A stretch of 64,000 bases of DNA from Caenorhabditis elegans (lineage: Eukaryota > Nematoda > Chromadorea > Rhabditida > Rhabditidae): positions 6,320,501-6,384,500 of the forward strand of contig NC_003280.10 in assembly GCF_000002985.6 (NCBI RefSeq), given 5' to 3'. A program made the translations under genes and the position numbers. Numbering within the stretch: position 1 is the stretch's first letter; every line of letters starts with the position of its first letter. Below are positions 29,121 through 41,095 of the stretch, one piece after another. The notes below the pieces were generated by a model. It was not told the origin of the DNA, made no database searches, and worked only from the letters and a program-made list of their open reading frames with translations.

Positions 29121-31450
29121 TTATGAGACTTGATCTGCAATATGACAAACTTACAACTTGCTAGCTGTAACATATCATCAGGTTTGAACTTCGAAATGTC
29201 TGGAGCACTGAAATTGGAATATTACATATCCACGATAAAATCTTTTCAAACCCACCTTGAAGTGCTTGGCATTGGTTTGTTAATCCTGATAATGGCTTCT
29301 TGTGCTGCGCCGACAAGCATATTCATTGATTGTGTTAACGGCATATTGTACTTCGCGATCAATTCCTGAACATCGTCAACAAGCCCCTCAGGTAACTGGC
29401 TGGTTTTGGCCTTTTTCCAATGATCTTCTAATGGAAATTCGTACTTTCTCTTCCTGTCGGCACTACCATTTGCTACAGGTTTAGGAAGTGATCGATTCGA
29501 ATCATCAAGAATAATAGTATCATCACGTTCAACAACTTGAATCTCTTCATCGCTATCTTCCTCACTATTTGAATACGTTCTTGGCTCATCACTGTCTTCT
29601 CTGTCATCATCATCCACATCGACACCATCATTATCATCATCATCGTCAATTTCTACTACACTGTCGGATCCACGACTTCGAGCAGAACCAGCACCTGCTG
29701 AAGATGTCGTTAATTCTGCCCATGGAATACCAGCGATTGGTAATTCTGTAAAAATTTAACTTTTTGAAGAGCCGATCTGAAAAATCTTACGTGACGGCAC
29801 CGGGAGCGGAGCTGGCCTGAACGGATTCGTAGCATTAGGGCCAAGACGAAGAGGAGCCTGAAAGTAGATGTCATCGTCCTGGTCGGTGTCAGATGATGAG
29901 GCAGGATAATGCTACAATGTAAACTTACACTCAACAGGTCATAAAGGGGCGGCAAACTCACTTGCGGTTGTCCTCGATACATGTGTCCCATGGTAGATCC
30001 TGAAAATTTTATTTTGAAGTTTTAAATTAAAATAATATTTTAAAAGCATATTATGATAAAAAATTAAATACCAAAAACTCGGTCGAATGGTGTAAAAACC
30101 GGGAATCGGCGCGACCTGTGGTTTGATCTATTTTCTTCGGGTTCAAGCTCAATTGAATCGTCGACCGTCACAACATCTGGAAGATACGATTTTTTGAAAT
30201 TAAGTACAAATATGATTCTACCATTTCCAGCACTTTCACCTCCGCGATCTGTTCTGATTCGATATGTTATGGCACCGCACCACTCCAAAAATGACTTTCG
30301 ACTGTTAATCAAAGACTTCAGCTCAGCAATAAATGCAATTACAACCCGACATGATACAAGCCCATTCAATGCTGCATCAACTTCTCTCTGAAACATTTCA
30401 AACTTATGGTAAATTTGTTTTTGAACTACCGCATTAAGATCACGCGTTCCACGATCTTCAATCATACTGAATATTCTATTGATAATCTCTTCGTCTTTTC
30501 CCTCGGCCACATCATGAAGTGTATAAAAATACCAGCTATTTTCATTGTCGACACGTGGTTGCTGAAATACTTTTCATTAGAACACTTTTATGTTTTAATG
30601 GGAAACGTTACCGTCTTCGCCGGAAGGGATTTCAACTCGACGCTCAAGAAACTGTGTAAAACTGCTCGATAGTGATCGATATTATCACGGAATTCAGTTT
30701 TCGACAGAGAATTAGTTGCATCTGGCAATCCTTCTGATATAACTTGACGCTCATAGATCAATCTTCGGAATGCGGCTTTTGAGACAATTAATGCTTTTGC
30801 TGCTCCATGATCAATGTCGTCTCGGAGCATTTGCAGGGAGTTCAATTGTGAGACACACAGTTGTTTCATCGAGTTCAACTCTTCTAATCGTGGCTTCCTT
30901 TTTTGACTATCAGATCTACTTGATGTTGCTCCACTAAAAGAATGTTCAAATACAATTTGTATATTACTCATCGAAAACTCTTACATGATCTCGTCAATTT
31001 GGTTCATTAGCCTTCGACAACTTCGAATTTTTCTCGACACAATTCTCTTCTCAGTCACAAGATCTTCTGAAGCAGTCGCTGCTGGCTCTCCTTCGGATTT
31101 TATTTGCTGGACGGTTATTTTCTCATCGGTTCCTTTCCGTTGGATGAAGCTAACTGGTGTTTTGCACATTGGACAGAAAGGACCGGATCCCTTCGTGAGC
31201 CAGCCTACAATGCAATCGTAGCAAAATTCATGGCAACAATCACTCAACGAGGTTGTATCGATAATTCTGAAATAAATCAATTTTTAATTAATACTATTGA
31301 ATGAACTTACTCATTTTTGCATACCGAACACTCCTCTTCCGGTTCGTCGATTTCTTCTTTAGACTGGGGACTTTCTGTCATGTTACTTTCTCCAAAATCC
31401 TGAATTGTATTCTTTTTCAGTGGTGATTCACTTGTGCTCGGAGAATCCAT
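29121..31450 (-). CDS. Topors-like RING E3 ligase with SUMO-interacting motifs (copy 1)
   Basis: Ten exons from 31450 to 29121: 31450-31311, 31266-30985, 30933-30612, 30561-30222, 30176-30072, 29999-29962, 29911-29791, 29745-29256, 29207-29155, 29134-29121; 634 aa. The C3HC4 RING starts at Cys41 (CSVC...CCHEFCYDC...FCPMC). After it comes a region aligning with the Topors C-terminal domain (FRRLIYERQV, FRDNIDHYRAVLHSFLSVEL, IYHKFEMFQREVDAALNGLV). The acidic C-terminal part holds two hydrophobic-acidic patches typical of SUMO-interacting motifs: SVVEIDDDDD (about 478-487) and EIQVVERDDTIILDD (about 517-531). A nuclear SUMO-targeted ubiquitin ligase role is inferred from that combination. The last 14-base exon is the least certain part; retaining the last intron would give a slightly different tail. 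It is tandem with a paralogue upstream. Confidence 0.88.
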
Positions 31451-32261
31451 TGAGCTTTTCAATTCTTTTGAGATTTGAAATATTCCTCTAAAAAATAAAC
31501 TATCGGAAATTTTTTAGTTTCTCACAAATATTTTTCAGTTTGCGCAAAATTTTCAAGTTTGAAAACTCTAACTAATTTTTCCCATATTCTGGTTTGAAAT
31601 TTCAGTTTCTCTTTTAAAAATTAAATTAATAAATTAAAATTAATATCAAAGAAAGAAGGTAGTCGAAGTAAAATAAAAAAGCCTAAAATGTTGATAAAGA
31701 TGGAAGCAATCAAATAGATCTCATTGGAGCGCACAAGCATAGTTTTGAGATATTTGAATTTTTATAAGGAAATTTCCCTTAAAAAATGGAAAGAACAGAA
31801 ACCGGATACAGAGAAAACACTCACAAATAGATTATTATGAAAAATTGGAAAAAAAAATAGTTGGGTGCATCTTTTGGAATTTTCTAGCTTATAGTAAGTT
31901 TTGTTATTATTAGATTCGTTGCTCTCAAACAAAACATCTTTCTCAATAAAACATAAATAATAAAAAAACACACAGAAAATACCAAAAACCTGTCTATAAA
32001 ACAGTTTTCACAAACTGATTCGCTCAAAATATTATTTTAACATTTCATTAAATATTTTAATAAAGTTTTTGAAAAAAGCAGAACACATAGAATGAAAAAA
32101 AACGGGGGTTGAGTAACATTTGAATGTACATGTCACAAGGTACAACTAAACAGTGAAGGAAACGGGTTGTTTAAGAAGCGAGTGTACATTTATCCATACA
32201 GATATAATGTTTAAGAAACTCGAACAAGATTATTTTTTTAAATGAGCGTATTTCTTGGATA
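31451..32261. other. intergenic between the two RING genes
   Basis: It holds the 3' UTR of copy 2 and the 5' flank of copy 1, including a TTTATTTTTTAG acceptor about 40 bases before the copy 1 ATG. At 0.8 kb the gap is longer than a usual operon spacer, so separate transcription is more likely. AT-rich, no other feature seen. Confidence 0.5.
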
Positions 32262-34939
32262 TTAACGTCTATCACGACGAGAGTTTGTTGATCTTTTGGC
32301 TGGTGGTCCCTCGGGTGGATGCCCGTTTTCGGCTGCTGAAAAATCAAATTTCGGTAAAAAACAATTTAAAGTTAGAAATTTACCTCTTCTTGCGGATCTT
32401 GTTCGATGAGCAACCGAAATAAAGTCAAGTCCATTATCAGCATCCTCCTGATTTATGGTTGCAACAATTTCCGCAAGTGATCGAGATTCTTCGTCAGATA
32501 TAGCGGGTGCTGGAGTTGCTGGACGAGGAATTTGTGTCGGTGCATTGCTTGTGCTAGCATGTTCTTGAATTGCTTGATGAGTTTGCTGCATATTTTGGTA
32601 AGCTCTGTTGAAAAGTTGTTCCACTTCTTCGATTCTTTGCTCCCGTGGTGGCTGTGGGAAATGTCTTCTCTCCAAAATGCTTCTGGTTCGGTTTAAATGC
32701 GCGAAATCATTACTCGTCATAGTTCGCGGCTGATAAACAGGTATACTCGTAGATGATGTAGTGGTTGAATTTAACCGTGGCGAGAGCATAACCTGAAACA
32801 ATTTTGATGATATTTTATGTTTATATATTTTTTAAACCAACCAATCCAGAATAACCATCAGAAGTGAATCGTCGACTTGTATAATCCGACGATGCAGGGT
32901 GACGGAAGAGACTCTGAAATATAGAAAATCTTCAAGTTTTACTTACTATTAAATTAAATACATTCACTTCTTTATAAATTCTCAATAATACTCACCGAAA
33001 GCCCTCGTGATCGATTATCAAATTCCCGAACTCTTTGTAGAAGTCGATCTCTTTCGATTTCGCGGCGTGTCTGGGGCCGACTCTCAATCGGCGGAATCTC
33101 TTCGTCTGTCGGACGATCGGAATCTAAACGTCTCATTGCAGATCTCAGCGTCATATGACTGCGAGAAGTTGTCGGTTGCTGTGAAATAGGTAAAGTTCTA
33201 GTAGTTTGTCCAAATGTTACAGGCTCAACTGGAACCGGTTCTTCTGTAGTTGGATATCGAACACGAACATCTCGATCACGCATCATGTGGTAGGCTCTCA
33301 TTGACAGCGGTACCCGATTTGGCATTTCCAGCATTTGTTCGTAGTATGCTCGTGCCAACGATTGTTCACGTGGATCTTCGTCAGGCATTGGCGTTGGAAC
33401 TCTTTCTTCTGGCGACTCAGAACGATCACTATCATCATCGTTATTCGTGGCACGGTCCGTTCCATCAGTATTTGAAGATTGACGAAGAAGACGTCCTGCC
33501 ACATAAGTATCCATCCAATCATTTGTACTTCCGATATCACGATGAATTTGATTGAAGAGTGCTTCGAATCGGCTTTGAGGATCATCACGTCCCATAGAGT
33601 TATAATCAAAGAAGTTACTCGAGAAACTATTGTATATAGAATCATAGTAAACTTCGTTGTAGAATTCTTCGATTGTTAACTTTTCAATTGCAATAATTGC
33701 ATCCAAATGATCGTCCAAAAATTGAATATGAACTGCACTAACAGGCGTTAGAATTTCATTGAGTTCTCTCTGAAAACTAGCAGTTTTAAATTAAATTTCC
33801 TGTAGACGTACCCGGAATAAATGATCACCCGATGGACGACTCAGCATAAGCTCGTAAATTTGAGCGGCATAGCGCTGTTTTTGCTGCATATCGATGCAGG
33901 AACCTAGAAACTTTGTTCTCCATTTGTGGCCGGCAAGTTTTGGTTGCTGAAAAATTCTAAAAATTTCAAGAAAGTTCAATAAATTTTCTTACATTTTGGA
34001 AAGGTATAGCGTCGAACTCAGCTATCAAAAAATTCGTGATAACATTTCTAAAACGATCCGGTTCTCTGGCAATATCAGATGGCTTGATTTTAACTTTCTT
34101 CAAATCAGGATACATTACTTTGACTTTGCTTGTGTAAACCATTCGACGAAACGTAACCGTATTGAAAACAATTGACCTGAAATCTTTTTTTGGTAATATA
34201 TTCATTCAATTAAACTGATACTTGTTGATTCGAGCCTGCTCCGTCCTAAGATCCGATAGTGATATCTCTGCCTTTTGAATATGCTGTGTTACGATAGCGG
34301 CTAACTCAATCAATGCATTCTGGAAATAAATATTTAGTCTGTTTATATAGCGTGCTAATTTTTACCTTCAAGATTTCATCTGGTTCCTTCGATTCTTCGA
34401 TACCGCTTCTGAAATATAGAACGTTTTGTTGGAAAAGCCAAGCAAACTCACATTTCTGATGATAACAAGCCTACAACCTTGTAGGAATGCATTAAATTTC
34501 TGACAACTAGTCTCCTTTCGCTGAGAAGTTGAACTCGATCTGTAGGCGTAAGTGACATATGCCCGCTTCGATATTCTTTGATTGCAATCCTGAAACAGAA
34601 AATTATCGTAAATATAAATAAAATAAAAGTTCTAACTCTTTTTGTCCTAGTTTTTGCTCTGAAAAATCATACGACACTTTATCGACATCCTTGCGACACA
34701 TTGGGCATGAAGGGCGTAGAGATTGGCAGACCCATTCAGAAATGCAGGAAAAACAAAACGAGTGATTGCATCCTTCGATGCGACATTCTTGAGAGAATCT
34801 TAATTTTAACAATTAGTTGTTTGTTTGAATTTATATCCAACCTCGTAGATAAACAGATTGTGCACTGCAATTCTTCAACCGGGTTGTTTGAACTTGTTGA
34901 TGGAGATGGTATGACAGGTTCCACACCACTGTCCCCCAT
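32262..34939 (-). CDS. Topors-like RING E3 ligase (copy 2)
   Basis: Eleven exons: 34939-34842, 34798-34637, 34589-34452, 34408-34366, 34319-34222, 34176-33993, 33946-33812, 33769-32996, 32913-32842, 32792-32384, 32335-32262; 728 aa. The C3HC4 RING begins at Cys26 (CTIC...EGCNHSFCFSC...SCPMC). It is followed by a Topors-like domain (FRRMVYTSKVKVMYPDLKKV, RFRNVITNFLIAEFDAIPFQ, HLDAIIAIEKLTIEEFYNEV). The C-terminal half is long, acidic and Arg/Pro-rich, likely disordered, ending in SRRDRR. A phase-0 intron falls at the same place as in copy 1 (IPFQN|QPKL here, LPAKT|QPRV there, residues 241 and 248), which supports descent from one ancestor. Probably a nuclear ubiquitin or SUMO ligase; substrates unknown. 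Confidence 0.9.
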
Positions 34940-36022
34940 AGTTTTTCTGAAAGAATTTTTCTTTTATTATTATCACTCATTATAGTAGAAAAATCAATAA
35001 TGAGCAGTATGACTTTCTTTTCAGAAATGAGGCAAGGACGACCCGAAAATACTGATATCGATTTTCCACTATGACTTAAATGATGAATCATAGCAAGCTA
35101 TCGCTTAAAAAATAAAAATGTCGTCGGATTTCACTTCTAGAACGATAATATTAACGTGTTTCGAGATTTGGCTATTAATTTCAGAAAAGATACGATAGCA
35201 TGCTTCCGTGGTATGAAATATCACTTGCAGATTGATAAATTCGTATTGACATTGTTGAAATTAAAGCCAAAAAAGTCGATATATCAAACCACATGAACGA
35301 ATTCCCAGAAACTAGAGAAAAACGAGAGAGCGAGGGAAGAAGCGAGGCGTTGGCATCGAGAAATGCGTCAGCAGGTTTCTCGCAGGTCCGATCGCAGTCA
35401 GCGATGAACATAACTTTTTTGCCATTAAATTTCTCATATTTTAAAATTAGCAAAATATTCGAAGACTTGTGTGAAATAAAAACAATGATTATTCATTAAT
35501 CAAAAGTTAAATTAATAAATTGGTAAGCCCCGAAGAAAGAAAGAAGCAGAATAAAACAAAGATTTGTTAATATTGAAAACAATGAGCCAAAATTCTGTAC
35601 AGAATTTTGTACAACAAAGTTTTGTACAAATTTTGTTTCAAATCGTTGCGGACGAGTTTTCAAAAACGCTCTATTGACAATTGTGAAAAACTTCGGCCGT
35701 GAACAACACGAGGACAATATCATGAAACAGACGAGCATTCGAAATAAATATATTATTTATAAATACAAACAAAATAAATAAAATAAAGACATTGATGGAA
35801 TATTTTCCTATATCATACATCTATTTTGAATTTAAAATTTAGATTATCGTATCCCCATAGGCGAAATTTCGCGATTTTTGACACGCCAAATACGGTACTG
35901 GGTCTCGACACGACAAAACTTCAACAATTTTTATTTGATAACTTGCAAAGTATTATTTTTAATAAAGCACAATGAAACTGATTCAACAGATTGAACTTCA
36001 AGTTTATTAGGATTAATTGGAA
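34940..36022. other. intergenic: RING gene promoter and SDR 3' flank
   Basis: It contains a GA-rich, CG-bearing block at 35310-35400 (likely copy 2 promoter on the minus strand) and a dispersed repeat fragment at 35862-35930. An open frame on the plus strand at 35293-35499 covers the GA-rich block and is probably a compositional artefact. Confidence 0.5.
35862..35930. repeat. dispersed repeat fragment with GGTCTCGACACGACA core
   Basis: TACGGTACTGGGTCTCGACA at 35890-35909 matches a string I remember as very common in C. elegans intergenic DNA. A fragment resembling the other side of that family (GTGCGCCTTTAAAGTTTACAG) is at 49416-49436, and the inverted element at 25836-26070 shares the CGGTCTCG core. 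Confidence 0.55.
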
Positions 36023-38501
36023 TTATCCTTGCACAGTTGGTCTCTTTACTGCCTCCTTCGAATACGAAGCTTTGGAGTTCGCGTACAATTTGAATGCCTC
36101 TTCTTGTGAGATTTCCGGTTTAGAATTCAATAACAGGCGCAGTTTCTTATTAGGAAATCCAACAGTTTTCTCAAAGAACAAACGGAATGCAACGTGATTT
36201 AGAATGTTTTCTGGGATCTAAAAACTCAGAAAAATTAAAAATATTGGTTTATCTGTAAATTGAGAGTGTACCTTGAATCCAAGCATATTCTTCCAATAGT
36301 TTAAGTACGAAGTGGCAAATGATGGCCAATAACTGACAGCTACTTCTTGACAGTAATTTGGATTAAGAAAACGACTTTCGAAAAACTGGAAGTTAAAAAA
36401 AATAAAAGTTGAATTTGTTTTCTATCAACTTACATCTCTGATTGAATGAGCACAGTTCTCATCCATACAGAACACAATTTCTCCATTCAATCTTTTCGAA
36501 TTGTAAATTAATCCGAAAAATGATTTTTCAGCGATTGCAGCTAGGTTTCCAGCATATATCTGAGAAAGGATTTTATGATACATAACCGACAAAGTAGAAC
36601 ATATCACAAATAAATAGAAGCTCTCTAAAACTTACAAATTGATGCATTCCTCGTCGTTCTCCAGTTACAAATGGTAGAGCAGAATTCAAAATTAATTCTT
36701 TGATTGTGTCAATCTTTTTGCTTTTTCCAAGACCATAAACAAATGTTGGTCTCAAGAAAATTCCATTGAAAGATCCCTTTTTTGCGGCCTTTCTCGCATA
36801 CATTTCTCCTCGAGTACGAGATTCTCCATACTCATCCAGCATGTAATTTCTTGGATAATCACTAGAATATCAGTCAATTTCACATATTAATGTTACAAAT
36901 TGACACTTACAGAAACACGTCTTGCGCCAATCCATAGTTATCTTCATTTGGAATTGGGCAATAAGCACATCCGATATTAACCAGGGTCTTGATGTTCAGA
37001 TTGGTCATTGTGTCGACTACACTCTCACAGGCTACAAAAAGAGAAACAATTATTTGAAGTTTTTTAATACAGATCACCAAGTTTTTCTGAAAATTTCAAA
37101 AACTTCGAAAATTCTACAAAAAATTCATCCTCACACCTTTGTAAATATTTTTCAGGTGTATTCAAAGCTGAAAGTTCAATTTCAAAAGATAGAAAATTAG
37201 TAGGAAATCATATTTTCATTCATTACCAAGTTTCAAAATATTTTTGTACACTTAAAAGTTTATTTTCACCACTATAATCTTTCAAATAAACTTCATTTCA
37301 TCAATGATCACTGTATTTGAATGATTTCTGTTTACATAAAAATTAGAAAAATACGTTTTATTCAGATGTTCTAATGGGTTTCTCTTTTGGAACAAACAAC
37401 ATTTTTGGATATTTTTAGAAAAAAAGGAGACTTTGGAGAATTTACTGTAGATTTATTTCTATTTGGAACAAAATTTTACAAAATTTTATAAATCCCATAG
37501 TTCATCTATGTTTCTAGTTCTTTTCTGATTCCAAAAGAGCTACTAAAAGCTATGGTATTGCATCTTTTAATATCCAATTCCGTTCGAATCGTTCAATTTC
37601 TTGTTTCAGAGAATGAAATGACGCAGAATGGTCAAGTTTTCAACAAGATGTGTATTTAGTTGCTTGTCTATTGACAATTGGAATGTGCTTCTTACAGTGT
37701 AACCTTTTTTTTTTCGAAATTTCAAGTTCAAATGGTGGATAGATTTAGGAAAAGGCGAAAATGTGAAATCTCATTTGGAGAAAAAGCAAGTTATAAATTT
37801 ATGGAGTTCGGAATATTGTTTTTTAGAATTACAATAATTGTCAATAAAGAACTTGAAAAAATATTTTATCACCGCAGGGATTGAACCAGCGAACGTTTAC
37901 GTGAATGGCAAAATTTTTAGCCACTTGACCACAGCGGCTTTTTTAATTTTTTCGGTAGTAAAAGAGGTGATATATTATTCACTTCTACTGTCATAGAATT
38001 TTGGATTTACTCAGTGAAAGTAATTAAAATAGCAAACTTTTTAGATGTTACAAGTTACAAGTTTTCTTGGAAATCCAAGTAGCGAAAAAACTGTACACGA
38101 AAAAAGTAATTTGTTTCTGTACTTTGTATAAGGATGAAAAAGAGAGAACCTTACCATTTAAATTGTCTCTCCACATCAGATTATTCTGTTCTTTATCTTT
38201 TGAATAAAAAATTGGAAATGGTGAATGAGCACAATGAATTACACCATCACATCCTCTCAATGCATTTTCCAATGATTTTCTATCATTAAGATCAATTTGA
38301 TAAAGCTTGACTTTTCTGCTTTCATCTGAAAGCGGACAGATTTAGATAATTTTAAAAAAATGGAAATCAAGTAGACTTACCTCTGGAAGTGCTCTGCCGA
38401 TCTATAATCCGAATTTCTGCGATTTGTTCATTTTCTAGTAATCTCTGAACAACATAACGTCCAACAAGACCAGCACCACCGGTCACGGCGACGGTATACA
38501 T
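36023..38501 (-). CDS. 3-beta-HSD/extended SDR-family oxidoreductase
   Basis: Exons: 38501-38381, 38325-38155, 37031-36911, 36861-36636, 36559-36434, 36385-36272 and 36217-36023, giving 357 aa. This is an NAD(P)-dependent short-chain dehydrogenase of the extended (3-beta-hydroxysteroid dehydrogenase/isomerase) type. The Rossmann motif TGGAGLVG is at residues 7-14, IRIIDRQ follows the second strand, and DGVIHCAHS is the conserved strand-4 region. FLRPTFVYG matches the usual RPxxxYG. The catalytic YxxxK motif reads YGESR (149-153), with Arg where Lys is expected. TTCAG precedes the ATG by four bases. Intron 2 is 1.1 kb and carries a tRNA-like element. Substrate unknown; membrane anchoring typical of 3-beta-HSD is not obvious. 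Confidence 0.88.
37871..37938 (-). ncRNA. tRNA-like element with pol III A and B boxes
   Basis: On the minus strand a 68-base unit begins GCCGCTGTGGTCAAGTGGCT and ends GCTGGTTCAATCCCTGCGGT. TGGTCAAGTGG fits the A-box consensus TRGYNNARNNG, and GTTCAATCC fits the B-box GWTCRANNC. The ends can pair as a seven-base acceptor stem with one mismatch, but a full cloverleaf and a clear anticodon are not formed. A run of six T follows about ten bases after the 3' end, as for pol III termination. It lies inside, and on the same strand as, intron 2 of the SDR gene. Best read as a degenerate tRNA or tRNA-derived element. Confidence 0.5.
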
Positions 38502-39872
38502 TGTTCTGAAGTTAAAATGATAGATTAGTTGTCTTATTAAGTGATAAAAAGTTGTAAATTGGACAGGTTTTAGAACAAGTGCAACTGGAAATAAGTGAGT
38601 GAATTGGAAGAAAAGTGGAAAAGGAAGAGGAGGATAAAGGAGGTGCAAAACAGGCTGAAGAGGTTCGTTTACGGAGATTCAGATTTCAGTTTAAGATAAG
38701 CAGCGACCCCATTCTTCAATTAAGTGTGTAGGCTTAGGATTCTCACGAATCCTATTGGAACGAATGTTTTTAGATTTCAAGGGACGAACATTCTCAGGTG
38801 ATCAAATATGGGCGGTTGAGAAGAAGAAGAAGAATTGGTCAACGGTCTGACAACTATTTAGAAATTATTCTGATTTATTAGAAACCAGACATTTCAATTC
38901 TGATTGAATTTAGTTTGATGTTTGAAAACTGGATACCAATCTTATTTTCGGTTCAAACATGTTTTCATACGTCACAGGTTTTTGAAATTGTTCGACAAAA
39001 ACTCCAAGGAGAGATGGGGAGAAGTTGAGGTCACACTAATACATGGCAAACATTGAAATCCTTAGATTGGAAAAATGGACACAAAAATGTTTCATCCTAA
39101 TAAATTCTCAAAAAATTAGATCAAACGTAGTTGAAATATTTGTATTCCCGATATATCTGCCACAATGCGATTAAACTTTTCAACTAAAAATATTGCTGAA
39201 AATCTTGTTTTCGTTGCCAGAAGAGTACTGTAGGATTACTGTAGCTTCGGTAAATTCATTATTTTAAAAGGATATAGAGGGTCTAGAGGGTCGGGGTTAG
39301 TTGGAGATAGGGTTTGTAAACTCGAATTCTTGCCAGTAAGATGGTATTCAAAGTTTTTCAGTTGAAATAACTATTTTTAAAAGTTTGAACTTTGTAGCCT
39401 TCGTTGAACATTTGATCAGCTAGAAAGCGGAGAATATAATTTTGTACTGAATGACCAACATCCTATTTATATGGAACCAATTAAACAGTGTTTGATAAGG
39501 TCTTCAAAAAGTTACCACTAAAAGATGAACGTAGGCTACACGGAGGAACTGCAAAGTACGACAACATACCCCTCCAGAACAAGAGATGAACGAATCCAGA
39601 CTATTCAATATCCCTGCGTCTTTCATCTCTCCGCGCAAAAGGATATGTTGTTAACCACTGGATATCGGAAGAAAGTAGGACATATTCGTTCTACTTTCTG
39701 ATATTCTTGTGTCCTTGGCGTCAACTTGCTAGAGACGGTGTAGAATCTTACTTTTAGAAGTGACTTCAAGCTAAAACTGTTCTATAATGTTAATTTTTCT
39801 TTTCCGATTATCTGCCAAAAATAAATATGGTTTGAAACATAGAAATTTTATTTAGCGAAATGAAGAAATAAT
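38502..39872. other. intergenic with an imperfect hairpin
   Basis: It covers the SDR 5' flank (TTCAG just before its ATG) and the Asterix 3' flank. No gene is supported. A possible structured element lies at 39561-39651. The rest is AT-rich without clear features. Confidence 0.5.
39561..39651. repeat. imperfect hairpin, two stems around a symmetric loop
   Basis: ACAACATA (39561-39568) pairs with TATGTTGT (39644-39651), and AGAGATGAA (39582-39590) pairs with TTCATCTCT (39622-39630). The internal loop has 13 bases on each side, and the terminal loop is 31 bases. The symmetric spacing is notable; function unknown. Confidence 0.5.
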
Positions 39873-40379
39873 TTAAGATTGAAGAAGTGTCACCCATGGA
39901 GGAATGATTGGAGAAGGGTTTTGAAGATAGCTCATCACAACGGCAGAGACGGAAAGCCTGAAATAAATTATTGAACATTGAAGAAGTAATCAAAACTAAA
40001 TATTCGCTTAAAAATATATAAAAACCTTACATGAAGCTGCTGACAATTTGTTTGGCATCATCGGAGGTTCGAGTATTAGCGAACGAAATGCATGAGCAAA
40101 CCAGAGCCAACCAAGAGCACCATTTCATCTAAATTAAAAATATTTTCTTGAGCAGTTACACAACTTTCTTACTCGGATCATCAATCCACACATGCTGAAA
40201 ATCATGCCGAGTACATTCATGTACTCTGGAAGTGGATCCTCGCTGATGGCTTGCTGCTGATTTGCAGTCGAGTCGAGTGGTTTATATCTGTAAAATAAAA
40301 AGTTAGTTGGAAATCCATGGGAAAATAAAACTTACCGAACAATTCGATTCGTGCGTCGTGGATCTCCATTTTGTTGCAT
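39873..40379 (-). CDS. Asterix, PAT-complex subunit (WDR83OS homologue)
   Basis: Asterix pairs with CCDC47 in the ER-membrane PAT complex, which chaperones polar transmembrane segments of nascent multi-pass proteins. Exons: 40379-40336, 40287-40173, 40128-40031 and 39957-39873, giving 113 aa. The match to the animal family is strong along the whole length: [88 protein letters not shown]. About three hydrophobic spans are visible in a normal-length protein. An inverted repeat sits about 110-140 bases before the ATG. The next gene upstream, ani-2, ends 0.7 kb away. From memory this is K10B2.4. Confidence 0.93.
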
Positions 40380-41095
40380 TTTCAAACTAGGAAAGTGACA
40401 AGTTTGCTGAAATCGATAGTAAAGATTATACGAGACCAACGAATAATTTATTCGCGAACAAAAAGAGAAGTGGACACATATTATGTGCACGAGAAACAGA
40501 CATTGACGCGTTTCTCGTGTACGCAGAACCCTTCCTTTGCGTCGATTTGGAAATTTAACTTTTCCTTTTCAACAAAACTGTTTACAATCCCAAGTTCCTC
40601 TATTTTTTGAAGAAAATACATTTCACATGAGACTCCAACATGAAACAATAAACTCACAAATAATATCTCGGACGTTCATTACCAAAAGTACTATACATCA
40701 TTATTACGGTGCACAATGAAAAATTCGGTGGTAGGGAAAAATAATGTTACTTGACTAACAATGATGTAGTCATGGGCTGCTCACGAGCGGTAAAAATCGA
40801 AAAATAATTGGGGGATCTGAGCAAATTGCAGCTCAATTGTAGAAAAGAGGTGACTATCATGAGACAGTTGATGAGCATGGGGAAATTTTATATCTTATAA
40901 AACCTAATGAAACGATAATTCTTAACCAACGGAATAATTTCTACGGGGAACGAGAAAGGAAGCAAAAAAGAAATACTATAATTTTCGAACAAATGGAAGT
41001 GATGGGAAATGAGTCTGGGGGTGAGATTATGCTAATATCGAGAAAAAAAACTAGGAAATGAAAATGAGATTGTTGTGAACGGTGAATTCCGGCGT
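40380..41095 (-). promoter_or_regulatory. Asterix upstream region and ani-2 3' flank
   Basis: CACGAGAAAC (40488-40497) and GTTTCTCGTG (40510-40519) form a perfect ten-base inverted repeat with a 12-base spacer, followed by CG-rich text to about 40550. This is the likely promoter of the Asterix gene. The rest is the ani-2 3' UTR and plain AT-rich DNA. Confidence 0.5.

Noticed and set aside
31451-32261. Operon between the two RING genes
   Set aside because: The 0.8-kb spacer is longer than the usual 100-400 bases, and each gene has its own upstream acceptor near the ATG; left as separate units.
35293-35499. Plus-strand 68-codon frame rich in Glu/Arg/Ser
   Set aside because: It coincides with the GA-rich promoter block of the RING gene on the other strand, so its length follows from composition.
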